The translations under genes were made by a program, and so were the position numbers. Positions 1-13,200 of a stretch of 64,000 nucleotides of DNA are shown in pieces. The stretch spans positions 105,011,125-105,075,124 of the forward strand of contig OX465581.1 in NCBI GenBank assembly GCA_950022655.1, read 5' to 3'. The notes beneath the pieces are model-generated. The model saw nothing but the letters and a program-made list of their open reading frames with translations. It had not been told where the DNA came from and did no database searches. The DNA comes from Alentia gelatinosa. Taxonomy: Eukaryota; Annelida; Polychaeta; Phyllodocida; Polynoidae. How positions within the stretch are numbered: the stretch's first letter is position 1; each line of letters begins with the position of its first letter.

Positions 1-206
1 CTTGTTCAATTAACAAGTCACCCACTTCGATTATGTTAACACAGTGTCGCTGCCACTGCCATGAATGTCATTTAAGAATGTTACAGGCCCCGAAACCCTG
101 ATTTCTTATCCTTGGAATATAAAGATGTTATGTTCTTGGTGAGCTCCATCGACCCGCTGAGTTTGTTGATAACTGAATGATTCTGAATGATTACCGTTTT
201 ATTTAG

Positions 207-3200
207 GTATGGAGGCTGTAACAGCTAGGAAGGTACGGGCTGGGCGTAACCTGGCCTCAGTTAACTCAGAGGCATACCTCGAGCTCGGCGAGGAAGCTAT
301 CCCAGCTGATGAAAAGTTCTTCTACAGGTAAATTCAGTCAACCCTCATAAAGTGGCAGTAACAAGAATATTAAATCTCTCATAGGTCGATCTATTTGTAA
401 ATAAAACAATATATTAGCAGTTTACCAGAATGAAAGTTAAGTATATAGACGAATACGATGGCCTGTATTTAAGTTTAGATTCTAGATGGTGACGCGTGAT
501 GCATGTGTTTTATAGCATAGTATTTCTTTCTACTGCAGATGTAATGACTGTTTCTGATATTCCAACGAATATTGTCTTATCTATTGCTTGAACTTGTTTG
601 TATTACAGCACTCCTTCAAACAAATATGCATAGCAGTAAATACTATTTTCTCTCTACAATGCGCTTGCTATCTACAATGTATATATATATGTTCATCAAA
701 TTTCTGTGTATCGACTGAAGTGTGTCGTGATTGTGTCCATAGGTACTTCAATCAGAAGGCTTCCAAGGCAAAGGCAAAAACTATTGCAGACCATGACTCC
801 GATGCGTCTGATATTAGCGACGAGGAGTTTGATGATTACCTGGGTAATGTACTTTCCGAATTATATACAATATGTGTCGCTAATTATTTTGATGGCACGC
901 TTTCCGTTATTCTTGACTGGCGACTTACTATGTACGTGTTTTGTAGCTATGTTACTGTTTTTTATGCTCGTAATAAGACACTTCAAACGCATTTATTATT
1001 CTCTTATTCTGATCACCCTATTGTAACGACCAAAGAAATGAATTGTGATGAACAAAAAAATGTGTATAGATAATTGTTACCAATCCGGTTATATTCCTGC
1101 CCCGAAGAAGGCACTGAATTGCCGAAATGTTGGCTCTTAGGATTTTTTTTAGATATTCAATTTTCAAAAATTCTTGGAGTAGATAACCTTTGTTTAACGG
1201 AGTGCGTCAGTTCAATATTCTTTCATTCACTTGCATTTCTATAACTTCCCTATACCTTCTTACACTTTCTTTGACCTCCTCAAATCCTTTTCAGATACTT
1301 TCGAGAAAGGACTGGTAGAAGAAGGAAAGAAGGAATTGGATTTCGCAGGGTAATTATTCATTGTAAATCAAATGTACAATTCTAGGTATTTATCATTTTA
1401 TGTTAAATATCCAAATGTCAGTTTTCCAATTAGTTTCGGCTTACCATTTTTCATCGTGTCCTATACTTTCGTCATTTTAAGAAAAACCACTGGAAACAAC
1501 AATTCCCTGTACCTTTTTTACTGGAACTCATTGGCATCTCTGCAATTCGGCCTATGGCCTAGTTAGGAATTTTTGTTTTACCATAAGGTTGCCTATTCCA
1601 CTACCCTGGTCCAGTTCTATATTTTACATTCAACACTACGATGAATTTGTTGGTATGGAACCACGTTCACGATTATCTAAAGGGTATAAACTGTAAATGA
1701 TATCTTTGAATCTGGTTATCGATATAGTATACCATGATCCAGTATGTATTACTACTGAAGCAATAACGAATCAAACTTAAACGTTTTAAACACATGTGTC
1801 GTGGTGCTAACAATCGTGTATGATAAGTCATGTTCAATGCAAGTACATCTTTTTTTTTTAACATATAAAAAGGAAGGTACTGATATCGATACTTTTACAG
1901 GGAACTGCAAAAGCAGAAGAGCAAGAAGAAGAAAAAGAAGGGTGGTGAGGAAAGTGACAGCGATGAGGAGGGTGATCTGACTGACGAGGAGATCGACATG
2001 GGAGATCTCGGTGCCGAGTTTGCTGCAATGATGGACGAAGACGACGCCGAGGACGTAGCAGACGACGAATATATCGACGACGACGACGACGAGGGAGAAG
2101 AAGCTGGGTTCGACGAGGAGGACATTGCCTTCTCTGACGACGGTAAGTGCAGTAATAATCTTTTCTTTTTTTCAATAAGTTTTATTCAGGGATTGAATTT
2201 TTACATCACACCGGATTCGGCGTATAGCCGTTCTTCCATCCGGGCCCTCTATTTTCTGATTTACAATCGAGTCATTTTACAGATCAGTAAATCAAATAGT
2301 ACATATTTCAAATCAGATAGCCAAATTAATAAGATGGATCATTGTAGCGTTGACATATGTAACATTATGTAGCAGTGAGAACGCTGTACGAGGACTTCGA
2401 CCATGGAGAGTTCAGGAAGGGCGATGGACAGATTCCCTCAGAATCCACCAGGGGGCGTCCCACTACTCTCCTTATCTCTGCAGCCTCTGAAAGGATCAGC
2501 TCCCCTGAGGAAATATCCGTTGCTTCCTAACCGTTGCCCCGAGCTGGACATACTCGTATCGTCTCTATCCTTCTTAAACGAATATAAAATTATATTTTAT
2601 TTAAGATTGCAAACTTGAACCACATATATATGCATATGACAGCGAGGTTGTCAAGACACCTCCAGTAACGACTTTAAAGCCTTTGTTTTGCCCATTGAAC
2701 GGGTTACATACTACATTCATTCATCAGGACAGGGGAGTGGTTATGTTATTCAGTCGTACGAATTGTGTTTGGCAATGTTGTTCTCACGAATGTTTAAATA
2801 TTGCTTCAGACGACTTTGGTGATATCGGTGGCAAAAAGGGCAAACGCACTGCAGAGAATGATGACGATGAGAACGACATGTTTGGAGGTCCTCCAAAGAA
2901 ACGTGGAAAGCCCTCGAAGGGTGCTGGGTACGTTGTTCTTTTAAATTCACTTTTCTTTTCGGTAAATTTCCTAAGTGAGTAGTCATGTATATTCGATAAG
3001 TCTCCATCTTCGAAAAAAAACTCGGCTCACTGGTTGGTCAGTAGCGAGGCTGGGGTCAGTATATTGCAGTCAGGGAAGGTCACTGTCGATAAGTACCCTG
3101 TTTAATAGTATTCAGAGAAGGCAGTTTTCCTTTTTACAAAGGAAATCCTTGTTTTTATTTTCATTTATAAATTTTGTTCTCGTATATAAAAAGAGAAAAT

Positions 3201-4484
3201 AAGCTGGGCCTCATTCGCACCAATACAGTAGTTCAAACCTCCCGACACTCCCAAGCCCCATTCCATGGCCAATAACTATGTATTTTCCATGTTTTCTAAA
3301 TCTCTCCGGGGCAGTTGATTCCATATTTCCAAAACATTTCCTATATTTTTCATGACCTCAACTGACACCCCTGTAGTATTAGTTCATTAAATTTTACTAA
3401 GACTCGGGAATAACTGATCGGGTCCGTACCTTGCTTGTACATAGAGGGCACATGATCCAACTCTCCGTGCATCTTATTATAAATAAATGTGCTGCTTGAA
3501 CATGAAAATGTAAATTGAGCGAGAGGGGGAAGAGTTCTTATAGTTCTTTCACTTGCTGTTATAAGAAACTTAAGGTACTGAAGTACCAACGAAACCCACG
3601 CAACTAATAAAGAACTGAGTGTTCCAATGACGTAATTTGATAGTCTATATTTGGACTGTCTACGATCTTTACGAGGACATTAAATGCGAATGTACGAAAT
3701 ATTAACTAAGTGATATTCAATTAGAATTTTCTTTGATTTCTTTCAGGATGGGCGGACTATTTGCTTCTGCAGATGAGGTAAGTTTATATCTTACAATTAA
3801 GAATCAATTTTATATGTTAAATCAATGCAGTTTTATATGTTCCTCCGATATCCTCACATTATACACTTGTTCTCTTTGAACAACCCGTAAAATTCTTGCA
3901 TTATTATTTCAACAGTTTGCGCATTTGATGGACGAAAATGCCGGATCCAGCATTGATATGACTGGATTTGACGCATTTGCTAACAAGGATAACGCAAGTA
4001 AGTTCACCCTCATACTAGTTTAGTAATAAGAGCGATTGCTACTCACTCCTAAGAGTGTTTATACAGAAATTGTACACCAGACCTATTACGATAAGAATTA
4101 AATCAAATCTTATCATAGCCCTTCTAAAGTATATGAACATTTATTTTGACGTTTTATTATATAGAGCCATCCTTAGCTTTTTCTCTTTTTTTTTGCTTTG
4201 TTAATTTCCTTACATTTGTAAAAATGTGTGTTCAGACATGACGAATGTTTGGTTGAATTAACGTCTGCTTTTAGAGCAACAGCAATGTTGGAAAATGTAT
4301 ATGATGACATGTTTTGTATCGACCATCAGGTGTGAAGCAGCTGAAGTGGGAGGCAGACAGGGACCGATGGATGCGGGACGCAGGTAAAAAGGGGAAACCA
4401 GGCTCGCGGAAAGGAGGACCGCGGCGAGCGCCAAACAGTGGTCCGGGAAAACGAGCAGTGATGAAGAAAGGCAAACGGAAATAA
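207..4484 (+). CDS. CEBPZ: CEBPZ/Noc1-like protein, C-terminal exons (5' end beyond window)
   Basis: CEBPZ/Noc1 is a nucleolar factor of large ribosomal subunit assembly. Eight exons join in one frame: 207-327, 743-843, 1295-1349, 1901-2142, 2810-2927, 3747-3777, 3916-3997 and 4330-4484 (stop TAA), all with AG acceptors and GT donors, giving 300 residues after a split first codon. The assembled chain runs through VNSEAYLELGEE, KFFYRYFNQKA, an SDEEFDDYLDTFE segment, long Asp/Glu runs with Lys-rich patches, DEFAHLMDEN, and NASVKQLKWEADRDRW before a basic tail ending KKGKRK. That order (VNSE block, acidic middle, KQLKWEADRD motif, basic tail) is the CEBPZ C-terminus as I recall the family. The N-terminal CBF/Noc domain lies beyond the left edge. 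AATAAA-type signals follow at about 4683 and 4732. The Asp-rich exon is open on the reverse strand too, but those readings are shadows. Family call is from recognition, without alignment. Confidence 0.85.
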
Positions 4485-5290
4485 TGACATTACTAGCACA
4501 AGAACTATTTCTATGCGGTACTGTTTTTATGCAATGATAAAAACTGCCTCAGGCCAAATATAATAAGGAATAAATCTGCGCAGCCGATTACTAGGTCTTT
4601 TACTTGTATTGCACTTGTATTGCAACAAGTATGCATTCCGCACTGTCTTATGTGATCGTGTATAGACAAGTGATACATTATGAATAAATGTTATGGTTGA
4701 AGCCCCTAACCAAGAATACCCAAGAGTTGTCTTGAATAAATGTTTCAACACTGGCTGAATTTCTCTGGTAGCTTTCACACTAAAAGTATTCTCTATCTTG
4801 ACCCCGGACTGAGAAATATGAAAAAAGATATATTGTTCCAATAAAGCCTGAGCCAGTTAGTAATTTATATCAGTTAAAAATCGTGAATTTATCAGAAATG
4901 ACACATTTTTCCTTTATTGGAAGTACATCCATAGTAAACCAAATGGTTCTCGTCCCAGTGACTCATCATAAGGTTTAGTAAACTTTTTATGCAGTCGTAC
5001 AGTTTCCACAGTACAGCCTGACCAGCTCTGGGACAGGATTCCAGATACTAAGATCTATTTTACATGTTAGGAGTTGTACTAAAGAAAACAGATAATACAA
5101 GCAGCCCTCGTGGATTTATTCGTTTTGGTAGTTCAACATCTAATATGATATATTCGACATACAGTGAAAGTGGTCCTCCTTTGCCACATTTAATTCTAGA
5201 ACTGAATACTAAGTGAATAAATTGCATATACAGGAAAACCCTGATTCCAGGACACTCCACGTAAGGGCACACCCTATTTGGAACGAAAAT
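4485..5290. other. 3' flank of CEBPZ, no gene seen
   Basis: AT-rich sequence after the CEBPZ stop with several AATAAA-like signals (about 4683, 4732, 4839). No exon-like open stretch is supported here. It is probably the 3' UTR of CEBPZ followed by intergenic DNA. Confidence 0.5.
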
Positions 5291-6895
5291 TTTATTAGCA
5301 GGTGGACGGTTGGTCTTTAGGTTATGGCTATAGCCTACTGTAGTACACATGCTTGTGTAGTGGGGTGGGAATCCAGCAGTGTTTGTATGTTTCACGGAAG
5401 GTGGCGCGACATGCCGATCCTTACTGTGTAGTGATTCCGGGCAACGCCGCACACGAGAGTGGCGCGGCGGAGACCGGGATTACGTAACGCTGGGTATATA
5501 AACTCAGCGTTCACAGTAGGTCGACAGGCTGTCCTCGCGCATCTCTTCTACGGAACAGACCCTTGGGCCCTCACTTTGAAGGCGGGTTCTCTTAACCTTC
5601 CTGGTGGTTAGGCGAGTCTTCCAGATTAGCCTCTCCAGCATTACCTGGCACATACATGCTGGGGTACTGTACTTGTGGGAAAGATCTTCTAGATCTTTCT
5701 GGGAAGTAGTGAGTAATAAACATCTCTGTTTATTAAAAGACGTTGTGTTATGTGTGACTAGGTCTGTGCGAACTAACCGAAAACCGAACCAACCTACGTA
5801 GAGTGTGTAGGGTGGGATCCTGCCTGGAACTAGCATTCCGGATTGGGGTCATCCAACCTGCTAGACAGGCGGCGACCACCACACTTGTAAAGTCACTAGA
5901 TGACATGACCACATTTTTGCTTTTTATAGATAACTACGTACAGATAGGAATATCATTTCTGTTTTGGAAAGAAGATTTTATGGTGGTATAATGCCTTACA
6001 GTTTTTATATTTAGTATTTTGGCATGGATTTAAAAAAAAAAAGTGAATTCAGTTTAGGGGGGACCTTTGTAGTCACAGGTCCATTTTTAAGAAATCCTTT
6101 ATGGACATATTTCTACCCCTTAAACTGGTTGAATCAGAATATGATATGCCTCATTTGAAAGAGAATAAAAAACAGTAGGTGCTAGGAAGTGGAATTTTCT
6201 AAGTAGATTCTATATTTACAGAGATATTCAAGTATTTGTTGAAAGGGGGGATTTTCAGTGAAATGGGCATGCTCAAACAGATGTTTACTCAATATTGATT
6301 TACAGTGAGCATTGGTGTAACATTTACCATCCCCATAAGTGGCACTGACAGTTGCTTACACTCTAGGAAGTGTCATTATTAGCAGGTGGGCGGTTGGTCT
6401 TTAGGTTATGGGTATAGCCTACTGTAGTACACTTGCTTGTAGTCACTAGACGACCTGACCACATTTTTGCCTTTTATAGCTAACTAAGTACAGATAGGAA
6501 TATCATTTCTGTTTTGGACAGAAGGTTTTATGGTGGTACAATGCCTTACAGTTTTAGTATTTTGCATGGATTTTTAAAAAGTAGTGAATTTAGTTGGGGT
6601 TGGGGTTGGGGGACTTTTGTAGTCACAGGTCGATTTTTAAGAACTCCTTTATGGACATATTTCTACCCCTTATACTGGTTCAATCATAATATAATATGCC
6701 TGAATAATGTAAGAATGAAAAATAGTAGGTGCTAGGAAGTGGAATTTTCGAAGTAGATTCTATATTTACAGAGATATTCAAGTATTTGTTAAAAGTGGGG
6801 GGTGGGGAGGTGAAATGGGCATACCTAAACAGAGATTTACTCAATATTTATTAACAGGGCATAAGTGGCACTGACAGTTGCTTACATCCTAGAAA
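5291..6895 (+). repeat. Two tandem copies of a ~550-bp repeat, first copy interrupted by a solo LTR
   Basis: Copy 1 is 5291-5355 plus about 5887-6370. Copy 2 is about 6375-6895. Both start near TTAGCAGGTGG and share GGTTGGTCTTTAGGTTATGG, TGACCACATTTTTGC, TAGGAATATCATTTCTGTTT, and a CATAAGTGGCACTGACAG end, with scattered substitutions. A third degenerate partial copy is visible at about 7610-7745 (GTTTTATGGC, CACTTTTAAGAACTCCTT). No coding potential is evident. Confidence 0.75.
5356..5883 (+). mobile_element. Solo LTR, 528 bp
   Basis: The segment begins TGTAGTGGGG and ends CCACCACA (TG...CA). It is flanked by the 4-bp duplication CTTG (5352-5355 and 5884-5887). It carries a TATA-like box (TATATAAA from 5495) and AATAAA at 5715-5720, a sensible promoter-to-polyA spacing for an LTR. 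The adjacent tandem repeat copy (about 6430-6440) shows the uninterrupted empty site. No internal retroelement sequence or second LTR is adjacent, so it is a solo LTR. A degenerate relative may lie at 37985-38200. Confidence 0.75.
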
Positions 6896-6899
6896 GTAT

Positions 6900-7356
6900 T
6901 GTTATTTAGGTTAAACTTATAGTTGGCATGATATTCATGAATTTTTGCCTAATTTCATAGCATAGGGGGAATAGATTGACTGCCACCTGTCTCCACTCTG
7001 TTTCCACTTAGAGGTTGGTATGATTAAATCCACATTGTGTCCACGAATTCTCACTCTCAGACCAAGAAGTCTTTTTTTTATAGGCGAGCTTTGATAGCAG
7101 AAATACTTATCAATAAATATTCAGTTTACCAAATTGATAATATAGTTTACCTTTATGGTTATTTTATTCTAAGTACACACAAAAGGAAATATGAATATGT
7201 AAAAATGACTTCAAGAGTGAGAAATATCACACTCTCCAAACGTAGGTCTGGGTCACACAAAAGTTCTGCAGGGAGAGGCACAGACATTTACATGTGGGTC
7301 AACCAACCAGAGCTAACATAGTGTAACTCTGGCAGCCAGTGTGTATGTGTGTGTGT

Positions 7357-7394
<38 letters not shown>

Positions 7395-10231
7395 CCATCT
7401 TTGAATTGTAATGGAGCCATGTTCCACCAGAGGACTCTGGTTCCTATCACTCTCCAAGCATATTGGCACATGCCTTATACCTATAGCTATATCAATCCGT
7501 AAAAAAACACTAAATATCTGGTTCAACCTCAGCCTCACTTTGAACATGGAGCCTGTATTATGGCAAATTAACACCAGATGGATCCATAACTAAATACACA
7601 TAGGTATATGATTTCTTGTTTTTTTTCTAGACAAGTTTTATGGCAATGCAATATCCTACAGGATTTATACAAAAAAAACAAGAGTCATTTAATTTGGGGG
7701 GAATTTTTCAGTCACAAGTCCACTTTTAAGAACTCCTTGGCAGGGTCTGGTCTTTCCCTAGACTTGCTCGAGTCCTTGATTATGGACCTCAAACTACTTA
7801 ATGAACTTCCCTAACTGCATGGAGTTGTCCCATTACACTAAGTCCATATAAGGAATAGAGTAGACCGAGTAGCCAATGACTGCATTCGCAGCAAACCCCG
7901 ACCTTAACCCTGAACTCCTTACATATTTTCTAGCACCTTGGGACGGCTCTACAGTCGAGAGTTAACCTGCAATCTAATGGGCCACAACCACCCTTCTAAA
8001 CACTTGACAGGCCCAGTAAGCAAAGACTCGTAAGATATGTGCAAAACTCTTGTAAGTTTCTCCTATGGTAACCTCTTCCCCCCTCGCCTATACCTCCACT
8101 TCCTGCCAACTCCCAGGGGCCTTCCTTGTTATCATTGTAATTAATTATTGCCAAACCTTGTATGTAGTTTTAAATGCATCCACCTGCTAATTTGGCCTTT
8201 AAAGGCACTCGTAGCTCTTGTCATTGATGAATGTGCATGGACATAAAAAAAAAAAAAAATGTTTGTGTTATATTAGGTCTATGGGCCCACTCACACACAG
8301 TCAACTTGTCATTTCTACAACTGTCGTTCTGGATACAAATATATCAAGCACCGGTAGGTCAATGAGGCATTTCGATCTTTAGTGATTGGTCATGGTCAGC
8401 CGAGCAAACCTTTAAAGTCACTGAGGTACTGGCCCTCTGCACCTTTCACTATGTCATAGAGTTGACACAGATAATGAAGGGATAGTTTTGCAGCAGGTTG
8501 AAAGTCTATATAACTTCTTCCTAACCTAGGCAGCGTATACGACTGTGTGGCCCATACTCAATAACCAGTCGGTATTGACACTCGAGCCAGGTCGAACAAT
8601 CGTTTCAACGAGGCTATTACCAAGCTTTAGTATTTCGCAATTAAATTAACACGATATTCCTTCTAAAACAATCTCGATTAATCTTCGTTGAAATGATAGG
8701 GAGGCAATCAAGTTTTGTGTTAAAGCTTGACATGTTTCAGTATATAACATATACCTTCATGAGGGATGAGTTCAGTATTTACACTTCATATTGCAGAGAT
8801 GAAGCGGCTTTCTCATACTTGTGGTGTGAAAATATTTGTGAACAAACCCAGTCGAATGATCAGGAATAAGATGTTGACCTTTATGACTGGTTTTGGGGAA
8901 AAAAGGTCTGTCATCTGGTGTGACATCGTTGAATATAGATAAACCAAGAATAGGTAACATTGTTCAGTAAAAATTTATTCTACATTTTACAACCATCTTC
9001 TAAGCGGTTTCCTCCGAGATACAAAATTACCGGGAATTCACAAGTACGAAATCCACAATATATTGAATATTTTTCTCAAATATGACCAACATTGATCCAG
9101 TATATGAACATGGTAAGGCAGGTAAGGGTGATGTTATTGTAAAATCAAAAGCAAACGATCAAGCATATACCTTATTTGAAATATTAGATATATTTCATCT
9201 ATAACAAGTCAGTGTATACTCACCGAAATCTTTGTAACATGCTGGCAACAAGAATTTCTTTAAAATTCGCCATCATTTCACTGAGGCTGTCGAAGGAGGA
9301 ACTCCAACATTCTATTGATGTCTAATTGTGGAATGGATTTAAATTATTCAAGTCCTACTACGCTAGAAGCTATGCTGTGGCGAAACTCGTGAAAAGAGAG
9401 CAACCATTGGCGCGAGCAGACATGACCCTTAAAACGAATGCGATTTCTGGTACAAACATCCGTTTACCTAAAAAAATTAGTAACCCGTGTTGTATACATG
9501 GTTCCGTTAATTTCATCAGACTTGACAAACTGAAAAAAATATATATTAGTGATTTATAAAACCACTCCATTATTTCTTCACATTTCGTATTTCCTCCCAC
9601 GAATTAAAAACAAATTATAACATATCTGTCGTGTTATTACGACATGGACTATTAAAGAGGCCAAATGAGTGAATGAATGTGAAACATATATCATGAAAGG
9701 TGAAATAATCTGTTCATAACGGGCAGACGACATTTGATGCAGACAGCCATGTGCTTGATGTTGTTGGAGGAAACGAGTATCGGACCTACAAAGGCCCAGC
9801 TGGGCTTTACCTATCCCTTGCCAAACTGTCAATGCACGCTCATAGTCCTGTCTTCTTTGAGCTGGATCTAGTCTAGTCTCCGCTCAAAAGGGGGAACATA
9901 TATATATGGCATATGGCTCTGTCACAGTGGGGCCTCATTCGTTCATTTCCACGTACTAGCGATTGTCTTCAGATACCATTTCGTCTATGAAGCAACAGAT
10001 GGCCACGCCATAGCCCAACCAACGCTCATATTTAGAGCTCGCAACTACCCATATATATATCCTCGTCCCGAGCCCTCGAGCCATGTCTATCTCGATACTG
10101 CGAGTGGGCAGGCAGCCCTAATTTCCCCGTACCTCGCCGCCCTCTCCGACCCGAGATCTGAACCGGGCCTGTTTTGACCCGGAGTGATGTCTGTGTCAAC
10201 CGTTGGTTGGGCACCAGGCGGCGGGGCATCG
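6900..10231. other. Intergenic stretch between converging CEBPZ and DRAP1
   Basis: No supported coding exon. It contains a 35-bp poly-G run (7357-7391), preceded by a short TG repeat, an A-tail at about 8246-8260 that may be the end of a decayed retroposed sequence, and otherwise unique-looking AT-rich DNA. The part nearest 10231 should hold the DRAP1 3' UTR (minus strand); I could not place its polyA site. Confidence 0.4.
7357..7391. repeat. Poly-G tract, 35 G
   Basis: Uninterrupted run of G preceded by a TG dinucleotide run. Its exact length may be affected by sequencing. Confidence 0.9.
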
Positions 10232-13200
10232 TCAGGAGTCGGAGTTGTCCTTGTCTGTGCTGGGTCGAGGCTGTGTGTGGCGAGGCTGGGCGGCGGGCAT
10301 GGATGTTGGCGGCGGGGGGTAGGAGCCGTAGAAAGACATGGGCACGTTGTAGGGAGGCAGTGGAGCGCCCATCGGAGGCACGGGAAGCGGACACTGCATG
10401 CCACCAGGATAGGCACCTGGCATACCAGACGTCCTGAAACGTAGACAAAACTGATCAGTACCAGATTTCACATGATAAGAAAACATCTCACATTAGTAAT
10501 TAATGCAATTATAATGAACTGTTGGAAATTGGAATTGGAATAGAACTTTTGTGTGTTAGTGAACGAATTCCATAGCCAGATATTCTTTTATTTTCATATT
10601 TTGTTAATTTTACATGCAACAAAACCGTGTGAATGTAAATGTGTCAGTGGTGTCCAAGATATAGCTTGATGTGATACCGTAAACACAGAAAAACTGCTGA
10701 TTAATATAGGCACACAGGAGACCGATAGAGTATCCACCTTTGTATATAATATTTAGTTCTGGTGTAGCCTAAGCTTGTCACTGAATACCCAGATTACAAA
10801 CTAAGACTGGTTAATTGTAAGCCTATTCTGGTGAAGCTTCCCACATCAGGCAATGTCTTTGCCATGTATCAGTGCGAACTTTTTTCTATTGCAAATCACA
10901 ATCCGGTAATTTCCATAATGATTCTAAGCTTATAACTTTCCTTATATCACAACGGCTGAAGTGATGTCTCATTGATAGTCCCATGGCAGATTTAACAGGT
11001 ACATCGAAGGAAGGATATGATAATAACTTCTGTTATCTCTACGGCAATCAGGACGAAGGGGCGACAAGCGGGTTGATCTAGCCATCAAGGTCGCTCCAAG
11101 ACGATTTGACCTTTGGACCTGCCATTATGCCTTATTTGTTACTCGTCTTTGATTTCTATAGATCTTAATATTTAGTACTACCTGCTCCGTGTTATATCGT
11201 GCAGTGAATCGTTGATAACAGCCACATCACGTGACAGACTTACCCTAACACTAGTTCCGTGTTCGCTTATATTTACATGCTTATTTTAGCATGCTTATTA
11301 TTTCAACGGCTACGTCCTACTAAAGTACTCGATATCAGTAATAGTAAAAGACAATAGAAATAATCCTCAATATTACCTTAAAAAGTATTTTGAAATTTAG
11401 TTCATAAATTAACTCAATTTGAATGATATTAACTGGATATCCCTTTACTTTTCTGTAATATCGTATTTTATTAAGACAATCTTATGGAATCATTTTTAAG
11501 ACACTCTCTACGTTTGTTCCCACAGCCAGTCAGATATATCTATTATCAAATATTCCCCACACAACACATAGCAAGGCACATCTATTCAAAACCTATCATT
11601 AAACGATGTAACTGTGATACTCTCCCACAGATATTCTGTAATACTTTGAAACACACATATCAAAGCAAAATTCCTGAATATTAATGGAGGCAGTTGAATT
11701 GTACCAATAAAATATGGCGAATCTACATAGAAAGACTTGGGGAATGTGTCTCAGAATACATATACCATTGTCTATTTTCCTGCTTCGCATTTTTTAACAG
11801 ACAAGACCGACTGTTCAAAGACGATGCTTCTTTTCTTTGAACTACAATATCATTGATATTATAGATGCTATTTTCAAAACAACAGACTGGGCCTCTAAGA
11901 TGAGTGAGTGAAGCAGTACGGACACAACACTACTGAAGACTTAGAAACTAATGTTATGAAGGCCAACGACAGTGATCAGTTGACAGGATTGCAGGGATGT
12001 CGGTTGGGGTCAGGAGAAAAAAATGGAAATCATGTGGAATTTACTCTCTCAAATATACCAAGAAAACGCGGAAACATGTCAGGTCTTATCGAAATGAAAG
12101 TTATAATGCAGTATACCAGTTATAAGAAATGGCAAAATGATAAATCCTAAATTTTGATCTTTGTTGTTGGTAGTTGATAGTCCCCACTAGAGCCCTTACT
12201 GCTGTGCTCATTCAGAACTATCGGCCGATAACCTGGTTGGATGATGGCTTCTATGACACACAGGGATGTCAAACGGGATCAGAAAAAAAAATTGTAAAAA
12301 GATTTCCCGTGGAATTTACGGCCTCAAAGAGACCGGGAAAACATGGAAAACAGATCGATGTTGGCCTTACGGTCCAAGGGAGGGTTCAAACCATTATTTT
12401 ATAGGCTAAATTAATATCTTTGTTTTATACATGCCCCAAAAAAATCTATACGAGAAGTAAAAATGTGGATTTTCATGGATAAATATAAGGATGCAAACTC
12501 TTGATATAATCGATTATGTATAACAACATATATCAACTCTGAAAAGCTGATAATAAGGCAGGACACCAAAATTCGTTTGCTAAAATGGAGCTGATATTAT
12601 CCCCTGTGTTCATTTTGTGGATGAAGCCACTGTGAGAGGGAGTGCGTGGCTCGAGACTGCCGACTAAGTCAGTGGAGATCTTTTTCAAAGGTCGGGGACT
12701 CTCTGCAACGTTTTATGAATATATATTGGTGACTTCCTAATTCGAAACAAGCATGCAAAAGCAAAAAGCGTCAATGTAGTCAGTGTAGGGTTAGAGTTCT
12801 TAGGTCAGCTGGCACGCATTTTGGAAAGGTTAAAGGCAGACAACGAAAGCTCTGAATACCGCCAGTCTTGGAGTGGGTAATAGTACCAGGGCGGCAACCA
12901 GCAGCACCTATATTCATGCATTAATAAAATAATACAACTTTCAGTATGTCCTTGTCTATTTTACTTTCACTTCTAGATATCAAAGGTTTATGCAAATTTT
13001 CAGAATTGTTTTTTATCTAAGAGTGGAATAATATTTTATAAATTTCCGTTCACTCTAAAATTGCTAATGTCTTCATTTCTTTCTAATTCCAAAGAGAACT
13101 GACCTCAAATTATCAATTAATAAAAGCAAAGGACTCTGCTCGAAAGCAAATCTATTTTAACAGAGAACTTGAACAAGAAACATGTTAATTGGTTAAGATA

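Noticed and set aside
1858..2175. Ser- or Arg-rich frames on the minus strand opposite the acidic CEBPZ exon
   Set aside because: They are reverse readings of an Asp/Glu/Lys-codon run; the plus-strand exon fits splice phases.
10032..10448. Other minus- and plus-strand frames over the last DRAP1 exon
   Set aside because: Same GC-rich effect. The chosen frame joins the preceding exon exactly and ends DNSDS, like the acidic end of the family.
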